Part shown: piece by piece, positions 8,060 to 16,202 of the stretch
Numbering within the stretch: position 1 is the first letter of the stretch
How the letters are laid out: every line of letters starts with the position of its first letter
Assembly: GCA_039934635.1 (NCBI GenBank)
Contig: JBDTLT010000003.1
Span: forward strand, 42,235-106,234
Direction: 5' to 3'
Origin: DATLFA01 sp039934635
GTDB taxonomy: Bacteria > Actinomycetota > Acidimicrobiia > Acidimicrobiales > WLNW01
Length of the DNA: 64,000 bases
The notes under the pieces: generated by a model
The model's input: the letters and a program-made list of their open reading frames with translations, nothing else
Database searches by the model: none
Told to the model about the DNA's origin: nothing
Position numbers and translations under genes: made by a program

Positions 8060-9310
8060 TCAGGCGACCGCGCCTGTGGCACGCAACGCCGCGATCTGAT
8101 CTTCGTCGCATCCCAGCACCGAGCGCAGTATGTCGTCAGTGTGCTCGCCAACCGTCGGTGCACGCGTCGGAGCAGGCAACGGATGAGGCGTCGCGTTGAC
8201 CGGCGTCGCGATCAGGTCGGCGCCATGTTCGGCGCGGGGTAACCAGCGCAACCTCGACGCGGTGTGCGCGTCATGGCGCGCCGCCGCGGCGTCGTACACC
8301 GGAGCGATGGGCAAGTCACGGTCCGCGGCCAGCGCCATCCATTGCGCCGTCGTCCGCGTGGCGAATATCGCCGCGAGCTCTCTTCGCAACACGCGGTTAC
8401 CGACCGCGTGCTCGGCGACCTCTCCACCCGGGTGCGCGTCGTAGAGATCGGGGCGACCGACCGCGTCGCAGAAGTTGCGGAAGAATTTACGTTCGCTGGC
8501 CATGAGCAGAACGTGTCCGTCATGACTCGCGTAGTACTGATAGCGGACTGCGTCGTCGAAGTCGTCAAAGCCGATCACTCGACGCGGACCGACACCGTCG
8601 GCAAAGTTCCCGGTGACCTCTTCGCCGGGGCGCTCGTAGGCCACCTCGCCTTCGACCTTCAACCAATTCCAAGCGACGGCCGCATCGGACTGGGCGACCT
8701 CGATACGACAGCCCTGGCCCGTCTCGCGAGCGCGCAGCACCGCCGACACGGCACCGAACGCCGCGAACAGTGGCCCGGCGTGGAACCCGATCGACGTGTG
8801 TGGGGGGATCGAAGGCAACCCGTCGGCGTTGACCAGCGGTGGCGCGATGCCAGCCATGGAATCGAACGCCAGGCCATGACTCGGGATATCGCGGTACGGA
8901 CCCGAGTCGCCGTACCCGGTGATCTGGCACCACACCACGCGCTCGTTGCGCGATCGCAGCGCGTCGTAGCCCACCCCGAGACGATCGAGTGCACCCGGGC
9001 GCATGCCCTCGATCACGATGTCGCAGACTGCAGCAATCGCGGCGAAAACCGAGGCACCGTCACCGCTGCGCAAATCGATGGCAATGCTGCGCTTGCCTCG
9101 GTTCCAGTGCCAGTGCTCGAGCGACACGCCGTCGATGATCGGCCATCCCACTCGCCGCCCATAGTCGCCCTCACCCGGACGCTCCACCTTGATCACTTCG
9201 GCGCCCAGGTCCGCGAGATGCTGCCCCACCCCGTTGGCGGACAACAACGCGCACTCGAGCACCCGCACACCGTCGAGCAAGGCGCCACGCCGTTCGGATG
9301 ACTCGACCAC
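8060..9310 (-). CDS. CaiB/BaiF-type (family III) CoA-transferase, apparently lacking the catalytic Asp
   Basis: 416 aa from GTG 9310, with a TAGGAT box 6 nt upstream. Family features are LLDGVRVLECALLSANGVGQHLADLGAEVIKVERPG split over the N-terminal Rossmann half, EHWHWNRGKRSIAIDL, and a C-terminal TVGEHTDDIL tail. In active members an Asp sits in a 'xADxxAG' turn just before the 'AAxGIxxAL' helix. Here the matching stretch reads TSIGFHAGPLFAAFGAVSAV and has no acidic residue at all. The protein may therefore be a CoA-binding non-transferase, or use another residue. It is divergent from the amidohydrolase gene, and a long imperfect palindrome lies between them. Confidence 0.85.
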   Translation of the reverse strand: MVESSERRGALLDGVRVLECALLSANGVGQHLADLGAEVIKVERPGEGDYGRRVGWPIIDGVSLEHWHWNRGKRSIAIDLRSGDGASVFAAIAAVCDIVIEGMRPGALDRLGVGYDALRSRNERVVWCQITGYGDSGPYRDIPSHGLAFDSMAGIAPPLVNADGLPSIPPHTSIGFHAGPLFAAFGAVSAVLRARETGQGCRIEVAQSDAAVAWNWLKVEGEVAYERPGEEVTGNFADGVGPRRVIGFDDFDDAVRYQYYASHDGHVLLMASERKFFRNFCDAVGRPDLYDAHPGGEVAEHAVGNRVLRRELAAIFATRTTAQWMALAADRDLPIAPVYDAAAARHDAHTASRLRWLPRAEHGADLIATPVNATPHPLPAPTRAPTVGEHTDDILRSVLGCDEDQIAALRATGAVA

Positions 9311-9316
9311 GAGCGG

Positions 9317-9322
9317 ATCCTA
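9317..9322 (-). promoter_or_regulatory. -10 box, CoA-transferase
   Basis: TAGGAT on the minus strand, 6 nt before GTG 9310; leaderless start. Confidence 0.45.
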
Positions 9323-9341
9323 CGTCTGGGCGGCCCTACCT

Positions 9342-9370
9342 GGTTACACGCGCCCCGGACGCGCGTAACC
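9342..9370. promoter_or_regulatory. 29-bp imperfect palindrome, candidate operator
   Basis: Arms GGTTACACGCG (9342-9352) and CGCGCGTAACC (9360-9370) pair at 10 of 11 positions around a 7-bp centre. It lies in the 99-bp divergent region between the CoA-transferase and the amidohydrolase, 20 bp behind the transferase -10 box. The GTTAC/GTAAC ends look like a TetR- or GntR-type site. No regulator gene is adjacent. Confidence 0.5.
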
Positions 9371-9409
9371 TGACACTACCGCCCGACCAATGCTCCCCGG
9401 GAGACGCCC

Positions 9410-11158
9410 ATGCCCACGACCGATTACGACTTGGTGATCACCAACGCGACCCTGGTCGACGGCAGCGGAGGCGACACACGCGAGGCCGACATCGCGGTGC
9501 GCGACGGGTTCATCGCCCGCGTCGATGACAAGGGCGCGCTGCGCAATGCGAAGGCCACTGAAGTCATCGACGCAGCCGGCAATCTCGTGACCCCAGGTTT
9601 CGTCGACATCCACACGCACTACGACGGTCAGGTCACGTGGGACCCCTACCTATCGCCTTCGTGCTGGCACGGCGTCACCACTGTGGTGATGGGCAACTGC
9701 GGCGTCGGCTTCGCACCGGTACGACCCAGCGAACGCGAGTGGCTCGTCGAATTGATGGAAGGTGTCGAAGACATTCCCGGCGACGCGCTCAAGCAGGGCA
9801 TGCGTTGGGGATGGGAAACCTTCCCCGAGTACCTCGACTTCCTCGATCAGACGCCGCGATTGTTCGATGTCGGCACACAGATCCCCCACGGCGCGGTGCG
9901 CGCGTACGTGATGGGCGATCGTGGTGCGCGCAACGAGCCCGCTACGTCTGACGACATCGCGCAGATGAAAGCGATCGTGCGCGATGCCATCGTTGCCGGC
10001 GCACTCGGCTTCTCCACTTCGCGCACGATGCTGCACAAGGCACTCGATGGCGAACCGGTGCCCGGCACCTATGCCACCGAAGCCGAACTCATCGGCATCG
10101 GCCGAGCGCTGTCCGAGCTCGGCGCAGGCGTCTTCGAGTGCTCACCGTCGGGTGTGGCCGGTGAGAACGATGCGGCGTTTCCCGGCGAACTGACGCTGTT
10201 GCGCAACGTCGCCGCTGCGATCGGCCGACCCGTCGCCTTCAACCTCACGCAGAGCAACACCGCGCCCGAGATGTACCGCGAGCTGCTCGACCGGGCCGCC
10301 GACGCGGCGCGCGAAGGCGTGCGGTTGGCGCCACAAGTTGCGGGCCGCGCATCGGGATTGTTGTTCGGCCTCGACACCACCTACCACCCGTTCGCCGGTC
10401 GTCCGACCTATGCCGCGCTGGCGGCGCTCCCCCGCGCAGAAAAGCTGGCGCGTCTGCGCGACCCGCTCGTCCGCACGGCGATTCTCGGCGAGGCAGACCA
10501 GGGCGGCATGTCGATGCTCGAGCGATTCCCCGATCGCATCTGGCGCCTCGACGATCGCGTCGACTACGAACCCTCGGTCGATACGAGTCTCGGTCGTGTC
10601 GCGGCGTCGATGGGATGTTCGCCGGCCGAGCTGCTCTATGACTGGACCGTCAGTGGCGACGGTAGCGAGTTGTTCAACGTGCCGATGCTCAACTACGCGA
10701 GCAACACGTTCGACGCGCTGCGCGAGATGCTCGTGCATCCGACATCGGTGCTCGGCCTCTCTGACGGTGGCGCGCATTGCGCAATCATCTGCGACGCCAG
10801 CATCCCCACGTCGATGCTCACGCATTGGGCCCGCGACCGCGTGCGCGGCGAACGACTACCGCTCGAGTTCGTGGTGCACAAGCAGACGCGACAGACGGCC
10901 GAGCTCTACGGGCTGTATGACCGTGGCCTTGTCGCACCCGGCTACAAGGGCGATTTCAACATCATCGACTACGACGCGCTGCGCCTGCACAAGCCCGAGA
11001 CCGCCTACGACCTGCCGGGCGGGGCTCGACGGCTGGTGCAGCGAGCCGACGGGTATCTCGCGACCATCGTCGCCGGGCGGGTCATCGCTCGCGACGGTGA
11101 GCTCACCGACGAACTGCCTGGTCGCATGATCCGTGGCGCCCAACAGCCCAAGGCCTGA
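9410..11158 (+). CDS. N-acyl-D-amino-acid deacylase-type amidohydrolase
   Basis: 582 aa. The amidohydrolase (amidohydro_3/D-aminoacylase) fold is shown by the metal motif VDIHTHYDGQ with His68 and His70, MGNCGVGFAP with the conserved Cys97, ALGFSTSRT, and LGLSDGGAHCAI near residue 455. The end has the usual PGYKGDFNIIDYD and VAGRVIARDGE beta-sandwich segments that close composite urease-like domains. Enzymes of this group hydrolyse N-acyl-D-amino acids or related amides and carbamates with one or two zinc ions. Substrate is not predictable. ATG 9410 follows a CGGGAGACG ribosome site. It is divergent from the CoA-transferase. Confidence 0.9.
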   Translation: MPTTDYDLVITNATLVDGSGGDTREADIAVRDGFIARVDDKGALRNAKATEVIDAAGNLVTPGFVDIHTHYDGQVTWDPYLSPSCWHGVTTVVMGNCGVGFAPVRPSEREWLVELMEGVEDIPGDALKQGMRWGWETFPEYLDFLDQTPRLFDVGTQIPHGAVRAYVMGDRGARNEPATSDDIAQMKAIVRDAIVAGALGFSTSRTMLHKALDGEPVPGTYATEAELIGIGRALSELGAGVFECSPSGVAGENDAAFPGELTLLRNVAAAIGRPVAFNLTQSNTAPEMYRELLDRAADAAREGVRLAPQVAGRASGLLFGLDTTYHPFAGRPTYAALAALPRAEKLARLRDPLVRTAILGEADQGGMSMLERFPDRIWRLDDRVDYEPSVDTSLGRVAASMGCSPAELLYDWTVSGDGSELFNVPMLNYASNTFDALREMLVHPTSVLGLSDGGAHCAIICDASIPTSMLTHWARDRVRGERLPLEFVVHKQTRQTAELYGLYDRGLVAPGYKGDFNIIDYDALRLHKPETAYDLPGGARRLVQRADGYLATIVAGRVIARDGELTDELPGRMIRGAQQPKA

Positions 11159-11249
11159 GCCCGGCCGGGGGCACACGGCACAGCATCCGCGCTACAGCAC
11201 GTTTGCCAACCTGCCGACAACTACGCACGGGTGGCACAGGGAGCTTCAC

Positions 11250-12443
11250 ATGCGTAGTCGTATCTGTGCGTTCGCGCTCACGATGTTGTTCATCGCGGCA
11301 GCGTGCGATTCGAGCGACGGGTCGGCGACCGCGACCTCGCTCGTCGAAGCCGGCCGCAACGACCCGACGACGACCACGGTCACAACAACGACGACCACGA
11401 CCAGCCCGTCGACCACGACGCTCGCCTCATCCACCACGACCACAGTGGCGCCCGCGGCGCCGGCGACGGCCGCCCCGACGACGGTGGCGCCGGAGCCGCC
11501 TCCCCCTCCTCCGCCACCGCCACCGCCACCGCCCCCTCCTCCCAACACGATCGGATCCGGTTCAACGATCGGCGGATGCCCCGCGTTCCCCACGGACAAC
11601 TATTGGCACGCCGACGTGTCGGGTCTTCCCGTGCACCCGAACTCCGCGGCGTACGTCGCCAGCATCGGTGCCAGTTCCGGATTGAAGGCCGACTTCGGTA
11701 GCGGCCTCTGGGAAGGCGGACCGATCGGTATCCCATTCGTATCGGTCGGTGCCGGACAGCCGAAGGTGACGGTCGGCTTCGATTACGACGATGAGAGTGA
11801 TCCGGGGCCGTATCCGATCCCGGCGAATCCTCCCATCGAAGGTGGCGCGCAAGCCGACGGCGATCGCCACATCCTCGTCGTCGACAGCAGCACGTGCCGC
11901 CTGTACGAGCTCTTCGCGGCCTATCCCGCGAACAACGGTGCCTGGACCGCGGGGTCGGGTGCGATCTACGACCTCCGTTCGAACGCCATGCGCCCCGCCG
12001 GCTGGACGTCCGCCGATGCCGCCGGTCTACCGATCCTCCCGGGGCTCGTGCGCTACGACGAAGTCGCGCAGGGTGTGATCAACCATGCGATCCGCATCAC
12101 CGTCCCCCGCACGCAAAAGGCATACGTGTGGCCGGCGCGGCACCTCGCCAGCTCGCGCACCGATACCAATTTGCCCCCGATGGGCCTGTGGTTGCGCCTC
12201 CGCGCCGACTTCGATGTATCGGGTTATCCGCGCGACGCGCAGATCATCCTGCAGGCGCTGAAGAAGTACGGCGCCATCGTCGCCGACAACGGCTCGCCTT
12301 GGTACATGTCGGGCGCTCCTGACGAACGGTGGAACAACGACGTGCTGCAAACGCTGCGCCGGGTGCCTGGCAGCGCCTTCGAAGCCCTCGACACGACGAG
12401 CCTCATCAGCGATCCGAACTCGGGACACGTGCGCGTCGGGTGA
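11250..12443 (+). CDS. Secreted lipoprotein with proline-rich linker and conserved actinobacterial C-terminal domain
   Basis: 397 aa from ATG 11250, after a CAGGGAGC ribosome site; the longer opening to 11133 overlaps the previous gene and lacks the signal peptide. A lipoprotein signal ends at FIAAAC. Then come a Thr/Ser-rich tether, a run of about 18 prolines, and a globular domain of about 290 residues (GGCPAFPTDNYWHADVSGLPVHPNS, split by an AAYVASIGASS helix; later ADGDRHILVVD, WPARHLAS and MGLWLRLRADF). I have seen this domain in other Actinobacteria and in soil bacteria as an exported protein of unknown role. A cell-wall anchored enzyme or binding protein is plausible. The polyproline tract would let the domain reach through the envelope. 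Confidence 0.8.
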   Translation: MRSRICAFALTMLFIAAACDSSDGSATATSLVEAGRNDPTTTTVTTTTTTTSPSTTTLASSTTTTVAPAAPATAAPTTVAPEPPPPPPPPPPPPPPPPNTIGSGSTIGGCPAFPTDNYWHADVSGLPVHPNSAAYVASIGASSGLKADFGSGLWEGGPIGIPFVSVGAGQPKVTVGFDYDDESDPGPYPIPANPPIEGGAQADGDRHILVVDSSTCRLYELFAAYPANNGAWTAGSGAIYDLRSNAMRPAGWTSADAAGLPILPGLVRYDEVAQGVINHAIRITVPRTQKAYVWPARHLASSRTDTNLPPMGLWLRLRADFDVSGYPRDAQIILQALKKYGAIVADNGSPWYMSGAPDERWNNDVLQTLRRVPGSAFEALDTTSLISDPNSGHVRVG

Positions 12444-12465
12444 CCCCGGGGTCGCGCTGAGCGCG

Positions 12466-12471
12466 TACTAT
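12466..12471 (+). promoter_or_regulatory. -10 box, first P450
   Basis: TACTAT, ending 6 nt before ATG 12478; no ribosome site, so leaderless. Confidence 0.5.
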
Positions 12472-12477
12472 CGGAAA

Positions 12478-13665
12478 ATGAGCACAGCACAAGACCGGAG
12501 CGTCGACATCCTCGACGGCAACTTCTACGTGAGCGATCCGTACCCCACGTACTCGTGGTTGCGGGAGAACGATCCCGTGCACTGGGACTCGACGAACCAA
12601 CTGTGGTGCATCTCGCGCTACGACGACATCGTCGAGATCGAACGCAACAAAGACCTCTGGATCAGCTCTGGTAAGACCCAAGGCGGCTACCGGCCCAACA
12701 TCCCCGCCGACGACTCGCTCATCGGTCTCGACGATCCCATTCACCACAAGCGGCGCAACCTCGTCTCTCGCCGGTTCACCCCGCGTGCCGTCTCCGCATG
12801 GCAAAGCGAAGTTCGCGACAAAGTGGTCGCGTTGATCGAACCCGTCGTCGCCAACGGGGGTGGCGACATCGTGCGTGATCTCGCCGCGCCGCTGCCGGCC
12901 ATGATGATCGGCAAGTTGCTCGGCTTCCCCGACGATGCGTGGCCGAAGTTGCGCGACTGGTCCGAGCGTACGATCGCACTGGGCGGTGGGCCCCGCTACT
13001 TCAACGAAGACGGCATGAACGCGGCGATCGAGTTCGGCATGACGTCGGTGGCGCTCTACGAAGAAAAGAAAGGCTGCCCTGTCGATGACGTCATGTCGGT
13101 ATGGACGCGCGCAAAGATCGACGGGCGAGCGCTCACTGCCGAAGAGGTCGGCTCGGATTGTCTGCTCATCCTCGATGGCGGAGCCGAAACGACACGAACC
13201 GTGATCGCGCGCACGTTGATCGACCTCGACCGGCGCCCCGGCCAATGGCAGACGTTGCAGTCGACCGGCGACTTCACGACCGCGACCGAGGAGTTCATCC
13301 GATTCGTGACGCCGATCCACAACATGTGCCGCACCGCGGCCCGCGATACCGAGCTACACGGCAAGTCGATCCGCGCCGGGCAACAAATGGTGCTGATGTA
13401 CTCGTCGGCCAACCGCGATCCGGCGCACTTCGACGATCCCGAGAACCTCGACGTGACGCGCCACCCCAACAACCACCTGTCGTTCGGGTTCGGCACGCAC
13501 TTCTGCCTCGGCGCGGCGTTGGCTCGGTTGGAGATCCGCACCTTCTTCGAGGAGTGGGTCAAGCGCGTCACCTCGTTCCGCGTCCTACCCGACAGCGTCG
13601 TCGAGATGCCCAACGCGTTCGTCTTCGGCGTGCGGTCGGGCACGATCGAAGTGCAGCCGCGCTAG
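12478..13665 (+). CDS. Cytochrome P450
   Basis: 395 aa, a soluble bacterial class I P450. The heme-binding loop FGFGTHFCLGAALA places the axial thiolate at Cys343. The I-helix is LILDGGAETTRTVI, where the usual A-G-x-[E/D]-T becomes G-G-A-E-T. The K-helix E-x-x-R is ATEEFIRF. MYSSANRDPAHFDDP is the conserved meander entry. Such enzymes hydroxylate sterols, terpenes or fatty acids using ferredoxin and a reductase supplied elsewhere. No ferredoxin gene is adjacent. It starts 34 nt after the lipoprotein gene but has its own -10 box. The start at 12478 is set by that box. It converges on the anti-sigma gene with a 10-bp gap. Confidence 0.95.
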   Translation: MSTAQDRSVDILDGNFYVSDPYPTYSWLRENDPVHWDSTNQLWCISRYDDIVEIERNKDLWISSGKTQGGYRPNIPADDSLIGLDDPIHHKRRNLVSRRFTPRAVSAWQSEVRDKVVALIEPVVANGGGDIVRDLAAPLPAMMIGKLLGFPDDAWPKLRDWSERTIALGGGPRYFNEDGMNAAIEFGMTSVALYEEKKGCPVDDVMSVWTRAKIDGRALTAEEVGSDCLLILDGGAETTRTVIARTLIDLDRRPGQWQTLQSTGDFTTATEEFIRFVTPIHNMCRTAARDTELHGKSIRAGQQMVLMYSSANRDPAHFDDPENLDVTRHPNNHLSFGFGTHFCLGAALARLEIRTFFEEWVKRVTSFRVLPDSVVEMPNAFVFGVRSGTIEVQPR

Positions 13666-13675
13666 AGGTGCCGCG

Positions 13676-14287
13676 TCAGGCGAGTACGCCCCGCAGGACG
13701 CTCACGCCCGAATGCGTGGGCACTCCATCGACGGGTTCGATCGACACGTCGACAATGGGGAACGCATCAGTCGCCACCCCCGGAGGGATGATGTAGCGGC
13801 CGCTGCCGCGCAGCGGGCCCATCGACACCATGCCCTTGACCTGAGGATCGATGAGCCACAGTTCGAAGAATTCGCCGTCGACCTTGGGAAGGTCGCTCAC
13901 GTCGAGGTCGATCGCGCGCGTGCCGTCGTCGAGCACGACCAGCTTCGCCCGGCCTGTGCTCGATGCCCCCGCCGGATCGAGGCCGGTGTTCGACAGCGCA
14001 ACCTCGTCGATGGTTCGCACGTCATCGCCGGCGCGTGCGATTGCAAAGGCGACAAGCGCGCACGCGGCCGCGCCCACCAACGCGACACCCGTAAAGACTC
14101 GGCGCCGCCGCGGGCGACGGTCAGCGATATCGACCACGTTTGCCGGTTGATCATCGGCGCCGACTTCGCCGGCGATCTTGGCCCACAGGTCGGCCGGCGG
14201 CGCGAACTGCCGGCGATCCTCGGGGGTGAGCGCGCGTCCAAGCTGCATGAGATCGTCGTAGCCCTCGTAATCGGAGGAATCAGCCAT
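13676..14287 (-). CDS. RskA-type anti-sigma factor
   Basis: 203 aa from ATG 14287, which overlaps the sigma-factor stop by 8 nt. The cytosolic N-terminus (about 1-60, with DLMQLGRALTPEDRRQF) would bind the sigma factor; it has no HxxxCxxC zinc motif. One membrane helix lies at about 64-85 after RRPRRRR. The external part contains the RskA/anti-sigma-K signature FFELWLIDPQVKGMVSMGPL and PTHSGVSVLRGVLA. Known relatives hold SigK at the membrane until regulated proteolysis frees it. The coupling with the sigma gene argues for fixed stoichiometry. A longer start at 14338 is less likely, since it would overlap the sigma gene more deeply. Confidence 0.9.
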   Translation of the reverse strand: MADSSDYEGYDDLMQLGRALTPEDRRQFAPPADLWAKIAGEVGADDQPANVVDIADRRPRRRRVFTGVALVGAAACALVAFAIARAGDDVRTIDEVALSNTGLDPAGASSTGRAKLVVLDDGTRAIDLDVSDLPKVDGEFFELWLIDPQVKGMVSMGPLRGSGRYIIPPGVATDAFPIVDVSIEPVDGVPTHSGVSVLRGVLA

Positions 14288-14900
14288 GGTCGCGCTCCAT
14301 ATGACGCCGCAAGCGAGCCAGGCCGCGACGGATATCACTCTTCACAGTACCGAGCGGCAACGCGCAGCGCTCTGCGATCTCCGCATGCGTCAGATGTTCG
14401 AAGAAGGCGAGTTCGATGAGCCGCTTGGACGCTTCTGGCAGCCGTTCGAGGGCGTCGGCCAACAGCACCCGGTCGAGCATCTCATCGACGCCGGACGGTC
14501 CGGCCACAGCCGCGTCGATCTCGCCCACTACCATCTGTCGTTGTCGCGCTCGTAACAAGTCGACGATGCGATGCTTGGTGATGCCGGCCAACCAACCGCC
14601 GAGGCTGCCGCGTCGCACATCGAACTGCGCGCGGGCACGCCATGCCGATACGAAAACCTCTTGCGTGGCGTCGGCCGCAAGATCGGTGCCGAGGGCACGC
14701 CGGCACATCGTGTACACCATCGACCCGTAAGCCTCGTACGCCCGCTCGAGCGCGCCGACGCCGCCTTCAGCGAAGGCGGCGTCGACCTCGTCGACTTCTC
14801 GCAACGGTGTGATATCGGCAGAAGACACGCGCCAGCTCTGGTGGTCGACCTCGATTGATTCACACAACCTAGTCCCGGTCACCATGATCTGTGTCCGCAC
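14280..14900 (-). CDS. ECF RNA polymerase sigma factor (SigK-like)
   Basis: 206 aa. Region 2 is LERAYEAYGSMVYTMCRRAL to ATQEVFVSAWRARAQFD, and region 4 is the helix-turn-helix THAEIAERCALPLGTVKSD followed by RRGLARLRRHM; regions 1.1 and 3 are absent, as expected for an ECF (group 4) sigma factor. GTG 14900 has GAGG 5 nt upstream. It lies 19 nt after the fasciclin gene and overlaps the anti-sigma gene, so the three are probably one transcript. The arrangement is like SigK-RskA with the fasciclin proteins MPT70 and MPT83 in mycobacteria, which makes autoregulation of the fasciclin operon likely. That regulatory link is inference. Confidence 0.93.
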   Translation of the reverse strand: MRTQIMVTGTRLCESIEVDHQSWRVSSADITPLREVDEVDAAFAEGGVGALERAYEAYGSMVYTMCRRALGTDLAADATQEVFVSAWRARAQFDVRRGSLGGWLAGITKHRIVDLLRARQRQMVVGEIDAAVAGPSGVDEMLDRVLLADALERLPEASKRLIELAFFEHLTHAEIAERCALPLGTVKSDIRRGLARLRRHMERDHG

Positions 14901-14919
14901 TGCATCCTCGGCCTCCCGG

Positions 14920-15492
14920 TCACATCGCCGGCGGGAGGAGCACCTTGTCGATCACGTGGATGACGCCATTCGATGCGGCGATATCCGCCTGAACGACCTT
15001 CGTGTCACCATTGAGGTACACGTCACTGCCCTTGAGGGCGATCGCCACAGTGCCGCCGTTGACCGTCTTGGCACTCTTGCCGTCGAGCTTGACGACCTCT
15101 GACGCGGGAACCTTGCCCGCCACGACGTGATAGGTCAAGATCGACGACAGCTTGGCCTTGTCGGCGAACAGCTGATCCTTCGTGATGTTCAGCGACTTCA
15201 ACGCCGCGGCGAACGCATCATCGGTCGGGGCGAACACCGTGAACGGCCCTGTGCCCTTGAGCGTCGTCACCAGGTCGGCCTTGGTCAGGGCTTCGGCCAG
15301 CACGGTGAACTTACCTGCGCCCACTGCAGTGTCGACGATGTCCTTCGTCGCCGCCGACGCGGCCGCGGTTGTCGTGACTGCGGGCGTTGTCGCCGCCGGC
15401 GCGCTGTCGGTGCTGTCGTCATCGCCGCACGCAACGGCAGTGAGACCAATCGCTATCGTGAGGGCGAAGACCTTGAGTTTCTTGCTGTGCAC
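14920..15492 (-). CDS. Fasciclin (FAS1) domain lipoprotein
   Basis: 190 aa from GTG 15492, with GGGAGC 7 nt upstream. The signal peptide ends in the lipobox LTAVAC, so Cys is the acylation site, followed by an acidic and Ala/Thr-rich tether (about 20-50). One FAS1 domain follows: GPFTVFAPTDDAFAAL (H1 box), ILTYHVVAGKV, and the H2 box NGVIHVIDKVLLPP at the C-terminus. FAS1 proteins act in adhesion at the cell surface; the closest functional parallel by context is MPT70/MPT83, the targets of SigK. It precedes the sigma and anti-sigma genes in the same direction. Confidence 0.95.
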   Translation of the reverse strand: MHSKKLKVFALTIAIGLTAVACGDDDSTDSAPAATTPAVTTTAAASAATKDIVDTAVGAGKFTVLAEALTKADLVTTLKGTGPFTVFAPTDDAFAAALKSLNITKDQLFADKAKLSSILTYHVVAGKVPASEVVKLDGKSAKTVNGGTVAIALKGSDVYLNGDTKVVQADIAASNGVIHVIDKVLLPPAM

Positions 15493-15526
15493 GTTTGAGC
15501 TCCCATTGGTTGGATGTTTTCCTTGC

Positions 15527-15554
15527 ACTACGCCGATCAGGCGATCATGGATGC
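15527..15554 (-). promoter_or_regulatory. Candidate ECF promoter of the fasciclin-sigma-anti-sigma operon
   Basis: On the minus strand GCATCC (15554-15549), a 16-nt spacer and CGTAGT (15532-15527) precede GTG 15492 by 34 nt. The -35 resembles the mycobacterial SigK -35 (CCATCC) at 5 of 6 bases; the -10 match is poor. Confidence 0.25.
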
Positions 15555-15582
15555 AAGAAAAACCGGGAACCCGAACGAAACG

Positions 15583-16182
15583 CTACGGCTCGAGCGCGTT
15601 GACGTCCTGCGGCGTGTCTTCTTTCGCGTTGACGTCGACGTTGTGATCGATTGGCAACTGCCCCAAGGCGTCGCGGATGCGATCGATCGTCAGGTCGTCG
15701 AGATTTGCGTAGACGAGTTGTGCACCGGAGAAACGACTCGCCTCGGTCACGAGGGAATTGTGGTCGAGGTTGGCCACCAACAACGCGACCGTCGTGCGAC
15801 CGGGTTCGACTGCTTGACGGAACCAACTCACCCATTCATCGGGGATACCGAGGTCGACCACCTTGGCCGCGACGGCACCGGCGCCGGCGCCGACCGCCGC
15901 GCCAGCCAACCATCCCACCGGTCCACCGACGAGCAACCCGACCAATCCTGTCCACAGGGCGCCGGAGATCGCGGAGCGCTTTGGTTGCGGATCGATGGTC
16001 TCTCGCACCGTCGTCTGACCGTCGGTCGACTTCGTCACGACAACCGCATCCTTGAGGATCAGATGCCCTTGTGACGCCAAGCGGGTCGCCGCAGTGAGGA
16101 ACTCTTGTGCGCGAAAGTTGTCGTCGAAGGAAATGCCGACGAGCGTCTCGGGTCCGTCGTCCTCTTTGTGCTGTCCTGCCAT
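15583..16182 (-). CDS. DUF1269-type protein with glycine-rich membrane segment
   Basis: 199 aa from ATG 16182 after an AGGAGAG ribosome site. The pattern matches the DUF1269 family of unknown function: an N-terminal alpha/beta part (LVGISFDDNFRAQEFLTA, KDAVVVTKSTDG), a central Gly/Ala hairpin (GALWTGLVGLLVGGPVGWLA and following, residues about 75-110) that could insert in or associate with the membrane, then IPDEWVSWFRQAVEPGRTTV and a second alpha/beta unit. Proteins of this group are often induced by stress, but no activity is known. It sits between the SDR gene upstream and the fasciclin operon downstream, all on the minus strand. Confidence 0.8.
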   Translation of the reverse strand: MAGQHKEDDGPETLVGISFDDNFRAQEFLTAATRLASQGHLILKDAVVVTKSTDGQTTVRETIDPQPKRSAISGALWTGLVGLLVGGPVGWLAGAAVGAGAGAVAAKVVDLGIPDEWVSWFRQAVEPGRTTVALLVANLDHNSLVTEASRFSGAQLVYANLDDLTIDRIRDALGQLPIDHNVDVNAKEDTPQDVNALEP

Positions 16183-16202
16183 GCGACTCTCCTGTCGGTA
16201 TA

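Noticed and set aside
11246..11599. Minus-strand frame rich in Gly and Val
   Set aside because: Reverse reading of the proline/threonine-rich linker of the lipoprotein.
12406..13320. 304-codon minus-strand frame across the first P450
   Set aside because: Antisense shadow; the plus-strand frame has all P450 motifs.
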